Of a stretch of 64,000 bases of DNA, positions 17,125-25,576 are shown piece by piece (positions within the stretch are counted from its first letter, which is position 1; each line of letters starts with the position of its first letter). Source of the DNA: Myxococcus flavus (GTDB lineage: Bacteria; Myxococcota; Myxococcia; Myxococcales; Myxococcaceae); contig NZ_CP143624.1 in NCBI RefSeq assembly GCF_050038885.1, forward strand, positions 9,424,001 through 9,488,000, written 5' to 3'. A model generated the notes under the pieces. That model was not told where the DNA came from. It searched no databases and saw only the letters and a program-made list of their open reading frames with translations. The translations under genes were made by a program, and so were the position numbers.

Positions 17125-18017
17125 CAGGACTTCCGCTCCACCGTGTAGCGCGCCAGCGCCGCCAGCGGCCCGTCCTCGCCCTCCAGCGGGCGCACGGCGG
17201 CGATGGCCTCGGCCACCTTGTCGTTCGCGAGCTTCCGGGACGCCTCCAGGCCCACCACGGCCGGGAAGGTGAAGCGGCCCGCCGCCGCATCCGCGCCCGC
17301 CGGCTTGCCCAGCTGCTCCGCCGTGGCCGTCACGTCCAGCACGTCGTCCGCGATCTGGAAGGCCAGCCCCACCGCATCGCCGTAGGCTTCGGCGCGCGCC
17401 AGCGCGTCCGCGTCGCCCCCTGCCGCCAGCACGCCCATCCGGCAGGCCCCGCGAATGAGGGCGCCCGTCTTCATCCGGTGCAGGCGGATGAGATAGTCCA
17501 GGGCGGCGGGACGGTCCTCCGCGATGTCCAGCACCTGTCCGCCCACCATGCCCGCCGCGCCAGACGCCACCGCCAGCTCGCGGCACAGCGCGGCGCGCAC
17601 GCTCTCGGGGCCGCTGGCCACCAGCGCGAAGGCCTCCGTCAGCAGCGCGTCGCCCGCGAGGATGGCCAGGGGTTCGCCGAACACCTTGTGGCTGGTGGGC
17701 CGGCCCCGACGGTAGTCATCGTTGTCCATCGCCGGCAGGTCGTCGTGCACCAGGGAATACGTGTGCACGTACTCCAGCGCGCAGGCCGCATCGCCCGCCA
17801 CGGCGGACACGGTGCTCCCCCGGGAGACCAGGTCCGCGAAGGTCAGGCAGAGCACCGGGCGCAGGCGCTTGCCTCCCGCCAGCAGCGAGTAGCGCATGGC
17901 TTCCACGAGCTTCGGCGGCGTCCCCGCCGGCCCGAGCCGCTCCACGCGCTCGGCCAGCTGGGCTTCGACGCGCGCCACCTGGGCGGCCAGGAAGGTGTTC
18001 AGTTGAAACGTTGCCAC
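17124..18017 (-). CDS. ispA: Polyprenyl (farnesyl/geranylgeranyl) diphosphate synthase
   Basis: This 297-residue trans-prenyltransferase chains IPP onto allylic diphosphates. It has the first Asp-rich motif DDLPAMDNDDYRRG (about 92-105) and the second IADDVLDVTATAEQLGK (about 221-237). The LLAGGKRLRP segment near residue 45 binds IPP. The short-chain FPP/GPP synthase length fits IspA. Product length (C15 or C20) cannot be settled from sequence, and myxobacteria need FPP both for quinones and for abundant terpenes and carotenoids. The start is a GTG 17 bases after the response regulator stop, and the stop overlaps the dxs start. Confidence 0.92.
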   Translation of the reverse strand: MATFQLNTFLAAQVARVEAQLAERVERLGPAGTPPKLVEAMRYSLLAGGKRLRPVLCLTFADLVSRGSTVSAVAGDAACALEYVHTYSLVHDDLPAMDNDDYRRGRPTSHKVFGEPLAILAGDALLTEAFALVASGPESVRAALCRELAVASGAAGMVGGQVLDIAEDRPAALDYLIRLHRMKTGALIRGACRMGVLAAGGDADALARAEAYGDAVGLAFQIADDVLDVTATAEQLGKPAGADAAAGRFTFPAVVGLEASRKLANDKVAEAIAAVRPLEGEDGPLAALARYTVERKS

Positions 18018-18034
18018 GAGCGTCCGTGCTCCTC

Positions 18035-18415
18035 TTATGGAATTTGCGCGGGCACGAGCTCGCGGATGCGGCTGACGAGCTTGTCCATGTCCAGCGGCTT
18101 GACGAAATAGTCCGCGGCGCCCACTGCCATGCCGTGCCGCTTGTCCTCGGGCTCACCGCGGCCGCTGATGAAGATGACGGGGATGTCCCGGAACTGCTCG
18201 TTCTTCTTCACCGCCCGGCACAGCTCGAAGCCATCAATCCAGGACATGTTCACGTCCAGGAGGATGGCGTGCGGCCGGTGCAGTTGGAGCGACGCGATGA
18301 GGCGCAGGCCGTTGGCGGCCAGCGTGACGTCGAAGCCCTCGTCCTCCAGGGCGGCCGCCAGCAGCTCCCGCGTGTCGCGGTCATCATCGACAATGGTGAT
18401 TTTCGGCTTCGACAT
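18035..18415 (-). CDS. Single-domain response regulator
   Basis: This 126-residue receiver domain is counted from the ATG at 18415 (MSKPKITIVDDD). A longer frame begins inside xseB, but the conserved first strand starts at this ATG. All receiver residues are present: the DDD acidic cluster near residue 10, the phospho-acceptor Asp in ILLDVNM, Ser in FISGRG, and Lys in YFVKPLD. It has no output domain, so it must work by protein-protein contact as CheY-type proteins do. It lies between xseB and ispA in a leftward run. That is an unusual insertion into this otherwise conserved cluster, and its partner kinase is unknown. Confidence 0.88.
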   Translation of the reverse strand: MSKPKITIVDDDRDTRELLAAALEDEGFDVTLAANGLRLIASLQLHRPHAILLDVNMSWIDGFELCRAVKKNEQFRDIPVIFISGRGEPEDKRHGMAVGAADYFVKPLDMDKLVSRIRELVPAQIP

Positions 18416-18440
18416 GCCGGCATGCACGCGCCCGAGCCAC

Positions 18441-18794
18441 CTAGAACGGGACGTCATCCTCCGGAGGCGGGCGGGGTGCCGGAGCGCGAGGCGCCGCGGG
18501 CGTCACGGCAGGCCGCGCGCCCGCCGTCAGGGGCGCCACCACGTCCTTGCCATCCTCGTCCAGGAGGAGCTGCTCGATGCGCTGCTCCGCCTCGGTGAGC
18601 AGCTTCTCACCCCGGCGCACCAGCCGGATGCCCTCCTCGAAGGCCTTGAGCGAGTCCTCCAGAGAGAGGTTCCCGCTCTCCAAACGGCCCACCGTCTCCT
18701 CGAGCCGGGAGACCACATCCCCGTACTGCTCGGGGGCTTCAGCCTCCGCCACCTTGTCCGCCTTGGGCGCCTTGTCCGACTTCGCCACTGACAT
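18441..18794 (-). CDS. xseB: Exodeoxyribonuclease VII small subunit XseB (extended)
   Basis: This 117-residue protein carries the typical XseB helical pair (about 24-80: YGDVVSRLEETVGRLESGNL, then LEDSLKAFEEGIRLVRRGEKLL). The family is normally 70-80 residues. Here it has an N-terminal Lys/Ala/Glu-rich extension of about 20 residues and a Pro/Ala-rich C-terminal tail ending PPPEDDVPF. It assembles in several copies on XseA. GGAGG lies just upstream of the ATG. The gene starts 42 bases after xseA. Confidence 0.9.
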   Translation of the reverse strand: MSVAKSDKAPKADKVAEAEAPEQYGDVVSRLEETVGRLESGNLSLEDSLKAFEEGIRLVRRGEKLLTEAEQRIEQLLLDEDGKDVVAPLTAGARPAVTPAAPRAPAPRPPPEDDVPF

Positions 18795-18836
18795 CCACCT
18801 CCCCGTGTGGGGCGCGGGACTCTAGAGGGTGGCCCG

Positions 18837-20561
18837 TCAGCAGTCCACCGGCCCTTTCACCGCCGTGACGGTGGCTTCGATTTCTTCACACCCACCCAGA
18901 GTCTTCGCTCCATTCGACGCGAGCTTCAGGCCCAGGCGCTCTCCCACCTGGACGTCCGCGCCCGTGCGGACCACCGCGCCGTCGCGCTGGCGGAACACCA
19001 CCGAATAACCGCGCGACATCACCTTCAACGGACTCATCGCGTCCAGCCGTCCCTCCAGCCGCTGGAAGCGCTTCTGTGCGTCCGCCAGGGCCCCCTGCTG
19101 GAGCGCCAGCAGCCGCGCCCGGTGCCCGGCCAGGCGGGCACGCTCGCGCGACACCTGCGCCGCGGGCGACGCCCTCTCGAGCCCCAGCCGCGCCGCCGCC
19201 AGGGCCCCCTGCCGCGCCGCCACCCCCGAGCGCACCGCCTCCGACAGCCGCATGGCCAGCTTCAGCAGGTGCGCTCGCTGCTCGCCCAGGCGCGCCTGGG
19301 GACGGGCCCGCTGGAGCCGCTCCGTCAGCGCCCGGAGGCTCTCGCGGTGCCCGCGCACCGCGGGCCGCAGCACGCGCATCATCGACTCCACCTGCTCGGA
19401 CAGGTGGAGCCGCTGATGGTTGATGGCGCGGCGGGGGTCCTCCAGCCGCGCCGCGAGCTGCCCCTGCTCCTCGCGCAGCTCCAGCACCCGCCGCTCCATG
19501 GCGCGCCGCAGCCGGCCCGCCTGGGTGGCCAACGTCAGCTCCAGGTCGGCCAGCACCGGCGCCAGGCGCTCGGCCGCCGCGCTGGGCGTGGGCGCGCGCA
19601 GGTCCGCCACGAAGTCGGAAATGGTGAAGTCAATCTCGTGGCCAATGGCGGAGACCACCGGCACCGGCGAGGCGAAGATGGCGCGTGCCACCAGCTCCTC
19701 GTTGAAGGTCCAGAGGTCCTCCACCGAGCCACCGCCGCGCGTCACCACGATGACGTCCACGTCCGTGCGGGACAGCCGCTCGATGGCGCGGGCCACCTCC
19801 ACCGCGGAGCCCTCGCCCTGCACGCGCGCGTCCGCCACCAGCACGCTCTGCCGCGGGTTGCGCGAGTGCAGCACGCGCAGGAAGTCCTGGAGCGCGGCGC
19901 CCGTGCGGCTCGTCACCACGCCGATGCGCCGGGGCAGGAAGGGCAGCGGCCTGGGCGGGCGCACACGTCCGGGCCCGATGAGCCCCTCCTGCGCGAGCCG
20001 CTCCTTGAGCTGCTCGAAGGCGAGCGCCAGCGCGCCCTCCCCCACTGGCTCCAGCCGCTGGACGATGAGGCTGTAGCGCCCCTGCGGCTCGTAGAGGTCC
20101 ACGCTGCCTTCGGCCAGCACCTCCATGCCGTCGCGCAGCGCGAAGCGAAGGCGGGCCGCCATGGACGCCCACACCTTGGCGTCGATGGCCGCGGACGCGT
20201 CCTTCAGCGAGAAGTACCAGTGCCCTCGCGCGTTCGGCCCCCGGAAGCCCGTCACCTCGCCGCGCACGATGACGCGGGCGAAGCGCGACTCCAGCGTCTG
20301 CTTGAGCTGCCGGGTCAGCTCGCCCACCGACAGCACCACCCGCTCGGGCTTGGGCGGCGGGGGTGGCGCGCCCTCCAGCGGCCCCAGCAGGGACGTACCG
20401 TCGGCGTCCGGTGGTGGCGGAGGAGGAGGCGGAGGCCGCTGTGGCGCCGCCTCCTTCCTCGCGGCGGAAGGCGCACGGGGGCTGGAGGCGCCACCGCCAA
20501 ACAAGTCACCCTGCAGCCCTGGGGGCGGCAGCGCTCCACCTCCTGCCTTGCGCCGGGTCAT
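18837..20561 (-). CDS. xseA: Exodeoxyribonuclease VII large subunit XseA (extended N-terminus)
   Basis: This 574-residue protein is the catalytic subunit of the single-strand-specific exonuclease VII. After about 90 Pro/Gly/Ala-rich residues absent from the E. coli protein (456 residues) comes the OB-fold (VGELTRQLKQTLESRF, then VIVRGEVTGFRG). The catalytic core follows, with IGVVTSRTGAALQDFLRVL and the conserved TRGGGSVEDLWTFNEE and SAIGHEIDFTISDFVADLRA. A long coiled-coil arm and the C-terminal segment SRGYSVV complete it. Its ATG overlaps the upstream FHA gene stop (ATGA), an unexpected coupling to the Tad-like locus. Confidence 0.93.
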   Translation of the reverse strand: MTRRKAGGGALPPPGLQGDLFGGGASSPRAPSAARKEAAPQRPPPPPPPPPDADGTSLLGPLEGAPPPPPKPERVVLSVGELTRQLKQTLESRFARVIVRGEVTGFRGPNARGHWYFSLKDASAAIDAKVWASMAARLRFALRDGMEVLAEGSVDLYEPQGRYSLIVQRLEPVGEGALALAFEQLKERLAQEGLIGPGRVRPPRPLPFLPRRIGVVTSRTGAALQDFLRVLHSRNPRQSVLVADARVQGEGSAVEVARAIERLSRTDVDVIVVTRGGGSVEDLWTFNEELVARAIFASPVPVVSAIGHEIDFTISDFVADLRAPTPSAAAERLAPVLADLELTLATQAGRLRRAMERRVLELREEQGQLAARLEDPRRAINHQRLHLSEQVESMMRVLRPAVRGHRESLRALTERLQRARPQARLGEQRAHLLKLAMRLSEAVRSGVAARQGALAAARLGLERASPAAQVSRERARLAGHRARLLALQQGALADAQKRFQRLEGRLDAMSPLKVMSRGYSVVFRQRDGAVVRTGADVQVGERLGLKLASNGAKTLGGCEEIEATVTAVKGPVDC

Positions 20562-22306
20562 CGGGACAGCTTCTCGACCCAGGACTTCGCCTTCTCGTGG
20601 TACTCGTCATCCGGCGGCGTCATGGCCACCACGTCCTTGAACTTGGGCAGGGCCTCCTCGGGGCTGCCGTCCTTCAGGGAGTAGGCCTGGAGGTAGACGT
20701 CCTTCGCCTTGGCCTTCAGCTCGCTGATGATGTTCGAGGCGCCCGCATGTCCCGGGTCCGCCTGCAGCGCCTTGCGCGAGTAGTCCATGGCGCGGCTCCA
20801 CTGCCCGGCCGCCTTCGCCGCGGTGGCGCCCTTGTAGAAGATGGTGGCCGCGCGCGTGCCCGCGTTGCGCGCCATCTTGCTGGTACGGCCGCCGGTGATG
20901 TCCCTGTCCAGCGACATCAGCTTCGACAGGCCCTTGGCGTCCAGGTCCTCCAGCCGCTTGTACAGGTTGCCGAACTCGGTCATCTGGCCGAGCAGCTTCT
21001 TGCACTGCGGCGTGCGCGACATGCACGCGTTGAGGATGGCCACCGCGCCAGACATGTCGCCGTCGCGGAAGCGGTCCACGGCGGGCTCCCACGGCTTGGG
21101 CGCCGGCCCCTGGACGACGGGCCTGGGCGTGTCGCGGACGATGATGGCCTGCGCCGCCTGCTCGTTGATGAGCTTCGCGTCGCGGTGCTCCGGGAACGCC
21201 GCCAGCACGTCGTCGGTGATGGCCTTCGCCATGTCGAGCTGGCCTTCGTCCAGCAGCTTGCGCGACTCGCGGGTGCGCGCGTCCGCGGACTCCGTCAGCT
21301 GCCGCTTCGCCGCGTTCACCTGCTCGTAGAGGAACTGGCTCTCGCCCGTGCCGGCCAGCAGCGAGCTGGCCTTGCCCAGCTCATTCTTCGCCAGGGCCGC
21401 GTTGGCCGCGTTCAGCTTCTCCTGGATGGGAATCTCACGCGCGGCATGGCCCAGGTAGTCCGCCACGCCCGGGTACTCGGGGGCCTCGGTCTGGAGCTCC
21501 TCCAGCTTGGCCTTCGCCTCGACCCACTTGCCCTCGCGCACCAGGTTCTTCGCGTCCTGGAAGAGGCTGCCGAGCATCTCCCGGCGGTTCTTCCCCTGCC
21601 GGGCCTCCTCGGCCGCCAGCGCCTGCTGCTTCTGGACGTTCATCCGGACCACGCCCAGGCCCGCGAACAGCAGCACCACCACGCCCACCGCGCCCAGCTT
21701 GATGAGCTTCTTCTTCTTGAGCTCCTCCGGGCTGGGCGCCGCGGCCGCCGCCGAGCGCGCGCTGCGCACGCGGCCACCTTCGACGCGCGGCCCCGGACGA
21801 GGTGGCACCGCGCCCCGGCTGCCGGACGACGCCGGACGAGGCCGCGGGCTGATGGACGGGGCCCCCACCATCATCGTGGAGTTGGCCAGGTCCTCGAAGC
21901 GCAGCTCCGTGTCGCCCAGCGTGATGACGTCGCCGTTGGCCAGGGGCGTCTCGTCACTGATGGCGTCGCCGTTGACGAGCGTGCCGTTGCCGGAGCCCAG
22001 GTCACTCACCGTCCAGCCCGAGTCCCCCTTGCGCACCACGACGTGCTTCCGGGACACGGAGGTGTCGGGGATGCAGATGGCGTTATCGGTCGCTCGCCCG
22101 ATGACGTACTCGTCCTCGGTCAGGGCAAACTCCTCACCGTCCTTGGGGCCTGCGATGCAGATGAGCCGGGACGTGGCGGAGACGGGGGCGGGAGCGGGCC
22201 GGGCGGCCGTCCTGCGCACGGCGGGACGGGACCCGGTCCCACCCGAGGGCGCCCCGGAAGGGGGCCTGCGGCGTGCCGGAGGGGAACCGTTGGACATGCG
22301 AATCAC
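20558..22306 (-). CDS. FHA-domain membrane protein with helical-repeat periplasmic region
   Basis: This 582-residue protein has a Pro/Arg-rich N-terminus and then an FHA domain (about 45-140) with phosphothreonine-binding residues in VIGRATDN (68-75), SRKH (85-88) and GSGNGT (104-109). A basic linker leads to one membrane segment (about 201-220) and then about 360 helical TPR-like residues. The topology would be cytoplasmic FHA and periplasmic repeats. A short motif NSTMMVG follows the FHA domain. The GTG at 22306 has AGGA at a suitable distance; an ATG at 22297 is the alternative. It follows the second FHA gene by 27 bases and matches the position of the first gene of the M. xanthus Kil cluster 2. 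Confidence 0.85.
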   Translation of the reverse strand: MIRMSNGSPPARRRPPSGAPSGGTGSRPAVRRTAARPAPAPVSATSRLICIAGPKDGEEFALTEDEYVIGRATDNAICIPDTSVSRKHVVVRKGDSGWTVSDLGSGNGTLVNGDAISDETPLANGDVITLGDTELRFEDLANSTMMVGAPSISPRPRPASSGSRGAVPPRPGPRVEGGRVRSARSAAAAAPSPEELKKKKLIKLGAVGVVVLLFAGLGVVRMNVQKQQALAAEEARQGKNRREMLGSLFQDAKNLVREGKWVEAKAKLEELQTEAPEYPGVADYLGHAAREIPIQEKLNAANAALAKNELGKASSLLAGTGESQFLYEQVNAAKRQLTESADARTRESRKLLDEGQLDMAKAITDDVLAAFPEHRDAKLINEQAAQAIIVRDTPRPVVQGPAPKPWEPAVDRFRDGDMSGAVAILNACMSRTPQCKKLLGQMTEFGNLYKRLEDLDAKGLSKLMSLDRDITGGRTSKMARNAGTRAATIFYKGATAAKAAGQWSRAMDYSRKALQADPGHAGASNIISELKAKAKDVYLQAYSLKDGSPEEALPKFKDVVAMTPPDDEYHEKAKSWVEKLSR

Positions 22307-22333
22307 CGACTTCCTGACGAAGGGAGCACGCGC

Positions 22334-23785
22334 CTAGAGCTCGTGCTCGTAAGCCAACTGCAAACCTAGATTGTGGCAGCGATGGTCGGCTGTAGGGAAG
22401 CGCCGACCCATCTCCTGCAACGCGGCCCGAGCCGTCCGCGCATTCCGGTACTGCACGCTGCGTTGGAAATCGAGCATCAGCTGGCTGCACTTGTGGTCCA
22501 GCTCGGCCGATACCTGGGCGAGCTGGAAGCGCACGTCCTGGTAGATGTCCGGCTTGGTGTCCAGTGCCTCCAGCGTCACCCACGCGAAGCGGTACTGTTG
22601 CCACGCCTTGAAGAGGTTCTCCGCGCCCACGTCGCGCGTCTCGTAGAACCGGGCCCCCGCCGCCACGTACTGGCGCGCCTTGACCAGCAGCTCCTCCGGC
22701 GGGAGCTCCGGCACGGGGATGATCTCCAGCCGCAGGTTCCACACGCGCCACGTGTCCCGCCCGGGCGGGTTGCGGACGTTGTCGAAGACGATGGAGTTGA
22801 GCTCGCCCCGCTTGAGCACCGCGGGCGGGAGGATCTGCTCCAGCTCCCGCTCCATGGAGGCGCTCACGTCCGGAGGCACCCAGCCCAGGTCCACGCCGTT
22901 GACGACCAGCGACACCTCCTCCTTGGAGATGCCACTGGCCATGTAGCGGACCACCGCCACCGCCCGCGTGGGGGTGACGAACTCGAAGGCGAAGGACTTG
23001 TGGTCCGGGTTCTCCCACGTCACGCCCTCGCCCAGCCCGAACGAGTCCGCCACCATCTCGAAGCCCAGGTCCTCGGGCTCCACGCCCGACGCGCGGCCTC
23101 CTCCCTGGGACATGAAGAACGAGCCCAGCACCCCCACCAGGGCCAGCACCAGGCCGCCGCCAAGCGCCGCCACGCCCAGGCGCGCCGGCTTCGACAGCTG
23201 CCCCCACCACAGGAGCAACCGGCCTCCCGGGGTGTTGGCCAGCTCCCGGCGACGGCGCGCGCGTTCCGCCGCCGTCAGCCCCTCGCCGGCCTCGGCCTGC
23301 GCCACGGCCGGCGTGCTTGGGCGCACCGGCACCACGGCGGGCTGCTGCGCGGTGGGATACCCCTCCGGCAGCACGATGCCGCTCGCGGCGGGCACCGGGT
23401 CGTTGAGGCGGATGGGCCGGGTGGCGTCCGGATCGACGGGGACCGGGTCACCCCGGCGGATGGGCCGGGTGGCGTCCGCGTCGCTGTCCGGTGGCACCCA
23501 GACGAAGGTGAACTCCACCGGCCCCACGCCAATCCTGTCGCCGTCGCGCAGCTGCTGCTCACCAGACAGCAACGTACCGTTGAGCACGGTACCGTTCGAG
23601 CTGCCCATGTCCGCGACGTAGTACTTCTCGTCGCGCAGCACGATGCGCGCGTGCCTGCGCGACACGCCGTGGTCGTGCAGCACCAGGTCGTTCTCCGAGG
23701 TGCGGCCGATGTTGACCTCGGCCTGCTCGAAGGTGAGCTCCCGTCCCTTCTGGAGCCCCTGGGTGATGGTCAGGAGGATGGGCAC
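22334..23785 (-). CDS. FHA-domain membrane protein of the Tad/Kil-like locus
   Basis: This 483-residue protein opens with a canonical FHA domain (residues 3-95; GRTSENDL at 27-34, SRRHA at 42-46, GSSNGT at 61-66). A linker with two copies of DATRPIR plus DPVP (about 104-131) follows, then one membrane segment (about 203-225) and about 255 periplasmic residues. The order FHA, membrane segment, periplasmic domain resembles SctD/EscD-type inner-membrane ring proteins of type III secretion; that comparison is by architecture only. The start is a GTG. The gene lies 6 bases downstream of tadC, so it is an integral part of this secretion operon. Confidence 0.86.
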   Translation of the reverse strand: MPILLTITQGLQKGRELTFEQAEVNIGRTSENDLVLHDHGVSRRHARIVLRDEKYYVADMGSSNGTVLNGTLLSGEQQLRDGDRIGVGPVEFTFVWVPPDSDADATRPIRRGDPVPVDPDATRPIRLNDPVPAASGIVLPEGYPTAQQPAVVPVRPSTPAVAQAEAGEGLTAAERARRRRELANTPGGRLLLWWGQLSKPARLGVAALGGGLVLALVGVLGSFFMSQGGGRASGVEPEDLGFEMVADSFGLGEGVTWENPDHKSFAFEFVTPTRAVAVVRYMASGISKEEVSLVVNGVDLGWVPPDVSASMERELEQILPPAVLKRGELNSIVFDNVRNPPGRDTWRVWNLRLEIIPVPELPPEELLVKARQYVAAGARFYETRDVGAENLFKAWQQYRFAWVTLEALDTKPDIYQDVRFQLAQVSAELDHKCSQLMLDFQRSVQYRNARTARAALQEMGRRFPTADHRCHNLGLQLAYEHEL

Positions 23786-23791
23786 GGGGCG

Positions 23792-24682
23792 CTACCCCGT
23801 GATGTTTCCGAACATGAACTGGAACACGATGGGCCCGAACAGCACCATGAACACCGTGGGGAAGATGCAGGCGATGAGCGGGAAGAGCATCTTCACCGGC
23901 GCCTCGCCCGCGAGCTTCTCCGCGCGCTGGGTGCGGTCGATGCGCATCTGCGTGGACTGGATGCGCAGCACCTTGCCCAGGCTGGTGCCCATCTTGTCCG
24001 CCTGGATGAGCGCGGTGACGAACGTCGTCAGCGGCGGCAGGTCCACACGGACAATCATGCTCTTGAGGGCCTCTTCACGCGTCTTGCCCATCTTCAGCTG
24101 CTTGAGCACCAGCTGCAGCTCCTCGCGCAGCGGCCCCGGCTTGCCCTTCTCCACCACCTTCGCCAGCGCGGCGGTGAAGTCCAGACCGGCCTCCACCGAC
24201 AGCGTCAGCAGGTCCAGGCTGTAGGGCAGCGCGCGGCTGATGAGCAGGTGGCGCTTCTTCACCTGGTCGTTCAGCCACATCAGCGGGTAGTACATGCCGA
24301 AGAGCAGGAACAGCGGCGCCCACACCAGGCTCACGCCCACGCCGTTGAGCAGGATGAGGCCCATGATGAGGCCCATCACGGCGCTCACCTCCTGCAGCGC
24401 CATGATGTCCTCGGGCTTGTACATCTGCGGCTCGCCGGCCTTGATGAGGTTGCGGCGCGCCTTGGCCTCGTAGCCCGGCCACATGAAGCGGCGGTTCATC
24501 GCGCCCAGGCGGCGGATGGCCACCGAGCCGAAGCCCTTCATGCCGCCCGTCGACTCGTCGCGGACCTCCGACAGGAAGCGCTCGAGCAGCGTCTGGTACA
24601 GCCCGATTCCCAGGAAGCCCACGGCCCCCGCGAAGAGGAGCGCCGAGCTGCCGATCAACACTGGCGTCAGGACATCGTCCAC
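23792..24682 (-). CDS. tadC: Tad inner-membrane platform protein TadC
   Basis: This 296-residue type II secretion F-family protein has an N-terminal membrane segment, a paired mid-protein hydrophobic region (about 100-140) and a C-terminal hydrophobic hairpin near residue 260. The GspF-type core includes YSLDLLTLSVEAGLDFTAAL and GTSLGKVLRIQS. TadB and TadC together form the platform that transmits ATPase motion to the pilus base. The GTG at 24682 has AGAGG upstream. It follows tadB by 10 bases. In M. xanthus, the two adjacent platform genes of this locus belong to the Kil prey-killing machine. Confidence 0.9.
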   Translation of the reverse strand: MDDVLTPVLIGSSALLFAGAVGFLGIGLYQTLLERFLSEVRDESTGGMKGFGSVAIRRLGAMNRRFMWPGYEAKARRNLIKAGEPQMYKPEDIMALQEVSAVMGLIMGLILLNGVGVSLVWAPLFLLFGMYYPLMWLNDQVKKRHLLISRALPYSLDLLTLSVEAGLDFTAALAKVVEKGKPGPLREELQLVLKQLKMGKTREEALKSMIVRVDLPPLTTFVTALIQADKMGTSLGKVLRIQSTQMRIDRTQRAEKLAGEAPVKMLFPLIACIFPTVFMVLFGPIVFQFMFGNITG

Positions 24683-24692
24683 GGTGCACCTC

Positions 24693-25538
24693 TCAGATAT
24701 CGATGTTGACGATGCGCCGGATGATGAGGATGCCCATCACTTCCATGATGGCGATGATGATCACGAGGACCCAGCCGAAGATGTGGTCCATCATCGGCTC
24801 CATCAGGTCGGGCCGCATGTAGTTGAGCACCATGCCGAGCACCGCGGGCATCGCCGCGACGATCCACCCCTGCAGCTTGCCCTGCGAGGTGAGCGCGTCG
24901 ATCTTGCCCTCCAGGCGGAAGCGCTCGCGAATCACCGTGGAGATGGTCTCGAACATCTCGGCCATGTTGCCGCCGAGCTGACGGGCGATGTTCGTGGAGA
25001 CGACCACCAGCTCCAGGTCGTCACTACCCACGCGGCGCCCCATGTTGACGAGCGCCTCCTCCAGCGGCACGCCCAGCTTCACTTCCTTCACGAAGAGTCC
25101 GAACTCCTGGGACAGCGGCGGCAGCGCCTCGCGCGCCACGTGCTCGATGGCCTGGGGGAACGTGAGACCGGCCTTGAACGCGTTGGCCATGGCCTGCAGC
25201 GCGTCCACGAGCTGGATGTTGAACTTCTTGATGCGCCGCTTCCGGTAGTGCTTGACCATCAGCATCGGCAGGAAGAAGCCGAACACCGTGGCCACCACCG
25301 CCATGATGGGGTTGAAGATGATGTACGACAGGATCCCCAACAAGCACATGCACGCGATGTTGAGGATCAACATCTGGCGCGGGTCGATGAAGAGGAACAT
25401 GTCGCTCAAGTCGTTCATCGACTTGGCGACGTAGCGCTCCTGATACTGCTCGTACGCCTTCGACAGGACGCTGAAGATCACCAGGCTGAAGAAGAAGACC
25501 GAGCCGGTGACGAGGAGGAGGACGATTCCAGCAAGCAT
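24693..25538 (-). CDS. tadB: Tad inner-membrane platform protein TadB
   Basis: This 281-residue protein is the second GspF-family platform component. An N-terminal membrane segment (ILLLVTGSVFFFSLVIFSVL), two mid-protein segments (about 60-100) and a C-terminal one are visible. The cytoplasmic core has QLVDALQAMANAFKAGLTFPQAIE and ARQLGGNMAEMFETIS, typical of TadB. It lies 38 bases after cpaB and 10 bases before tadC. The order CpaB, TadB, TadC is usual for Tad loci, but here the secretin RcpA/CpaC, TadZ and the TadA ATPase that normally lie between are absent. Confidence 0.9.
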   Translation of the reverse strand: MLAGIVLLLVTGSVFFFSLVIFSVLSKAYEQYQERYVAKSMNDLSDMFLFIDPRQMLILNIACMCLLGILSYIIFNPIMAVVATVFGFFLPMLMVKHYRKRRIKKFNIQLVDALQAMANAFKAGLTFPQAIEHVAREALPPLSQEFGLFVKEVKLGVPLEEALVNMGRRVGSDDLELVVVSTNIARQLGGNMAEMFETISTVIRERFRLEGKIDALTSQGKLQGWIVAAMPAVLGMVLNYMRPDLMEPMMDHIFGWVLVIIIAIMEVMGILIIRRIVNIDI

Positions 25539-25576
25539 GTGCGCGCTTCCCTAAGAGCGAGGGTGGACGCCCGCCG

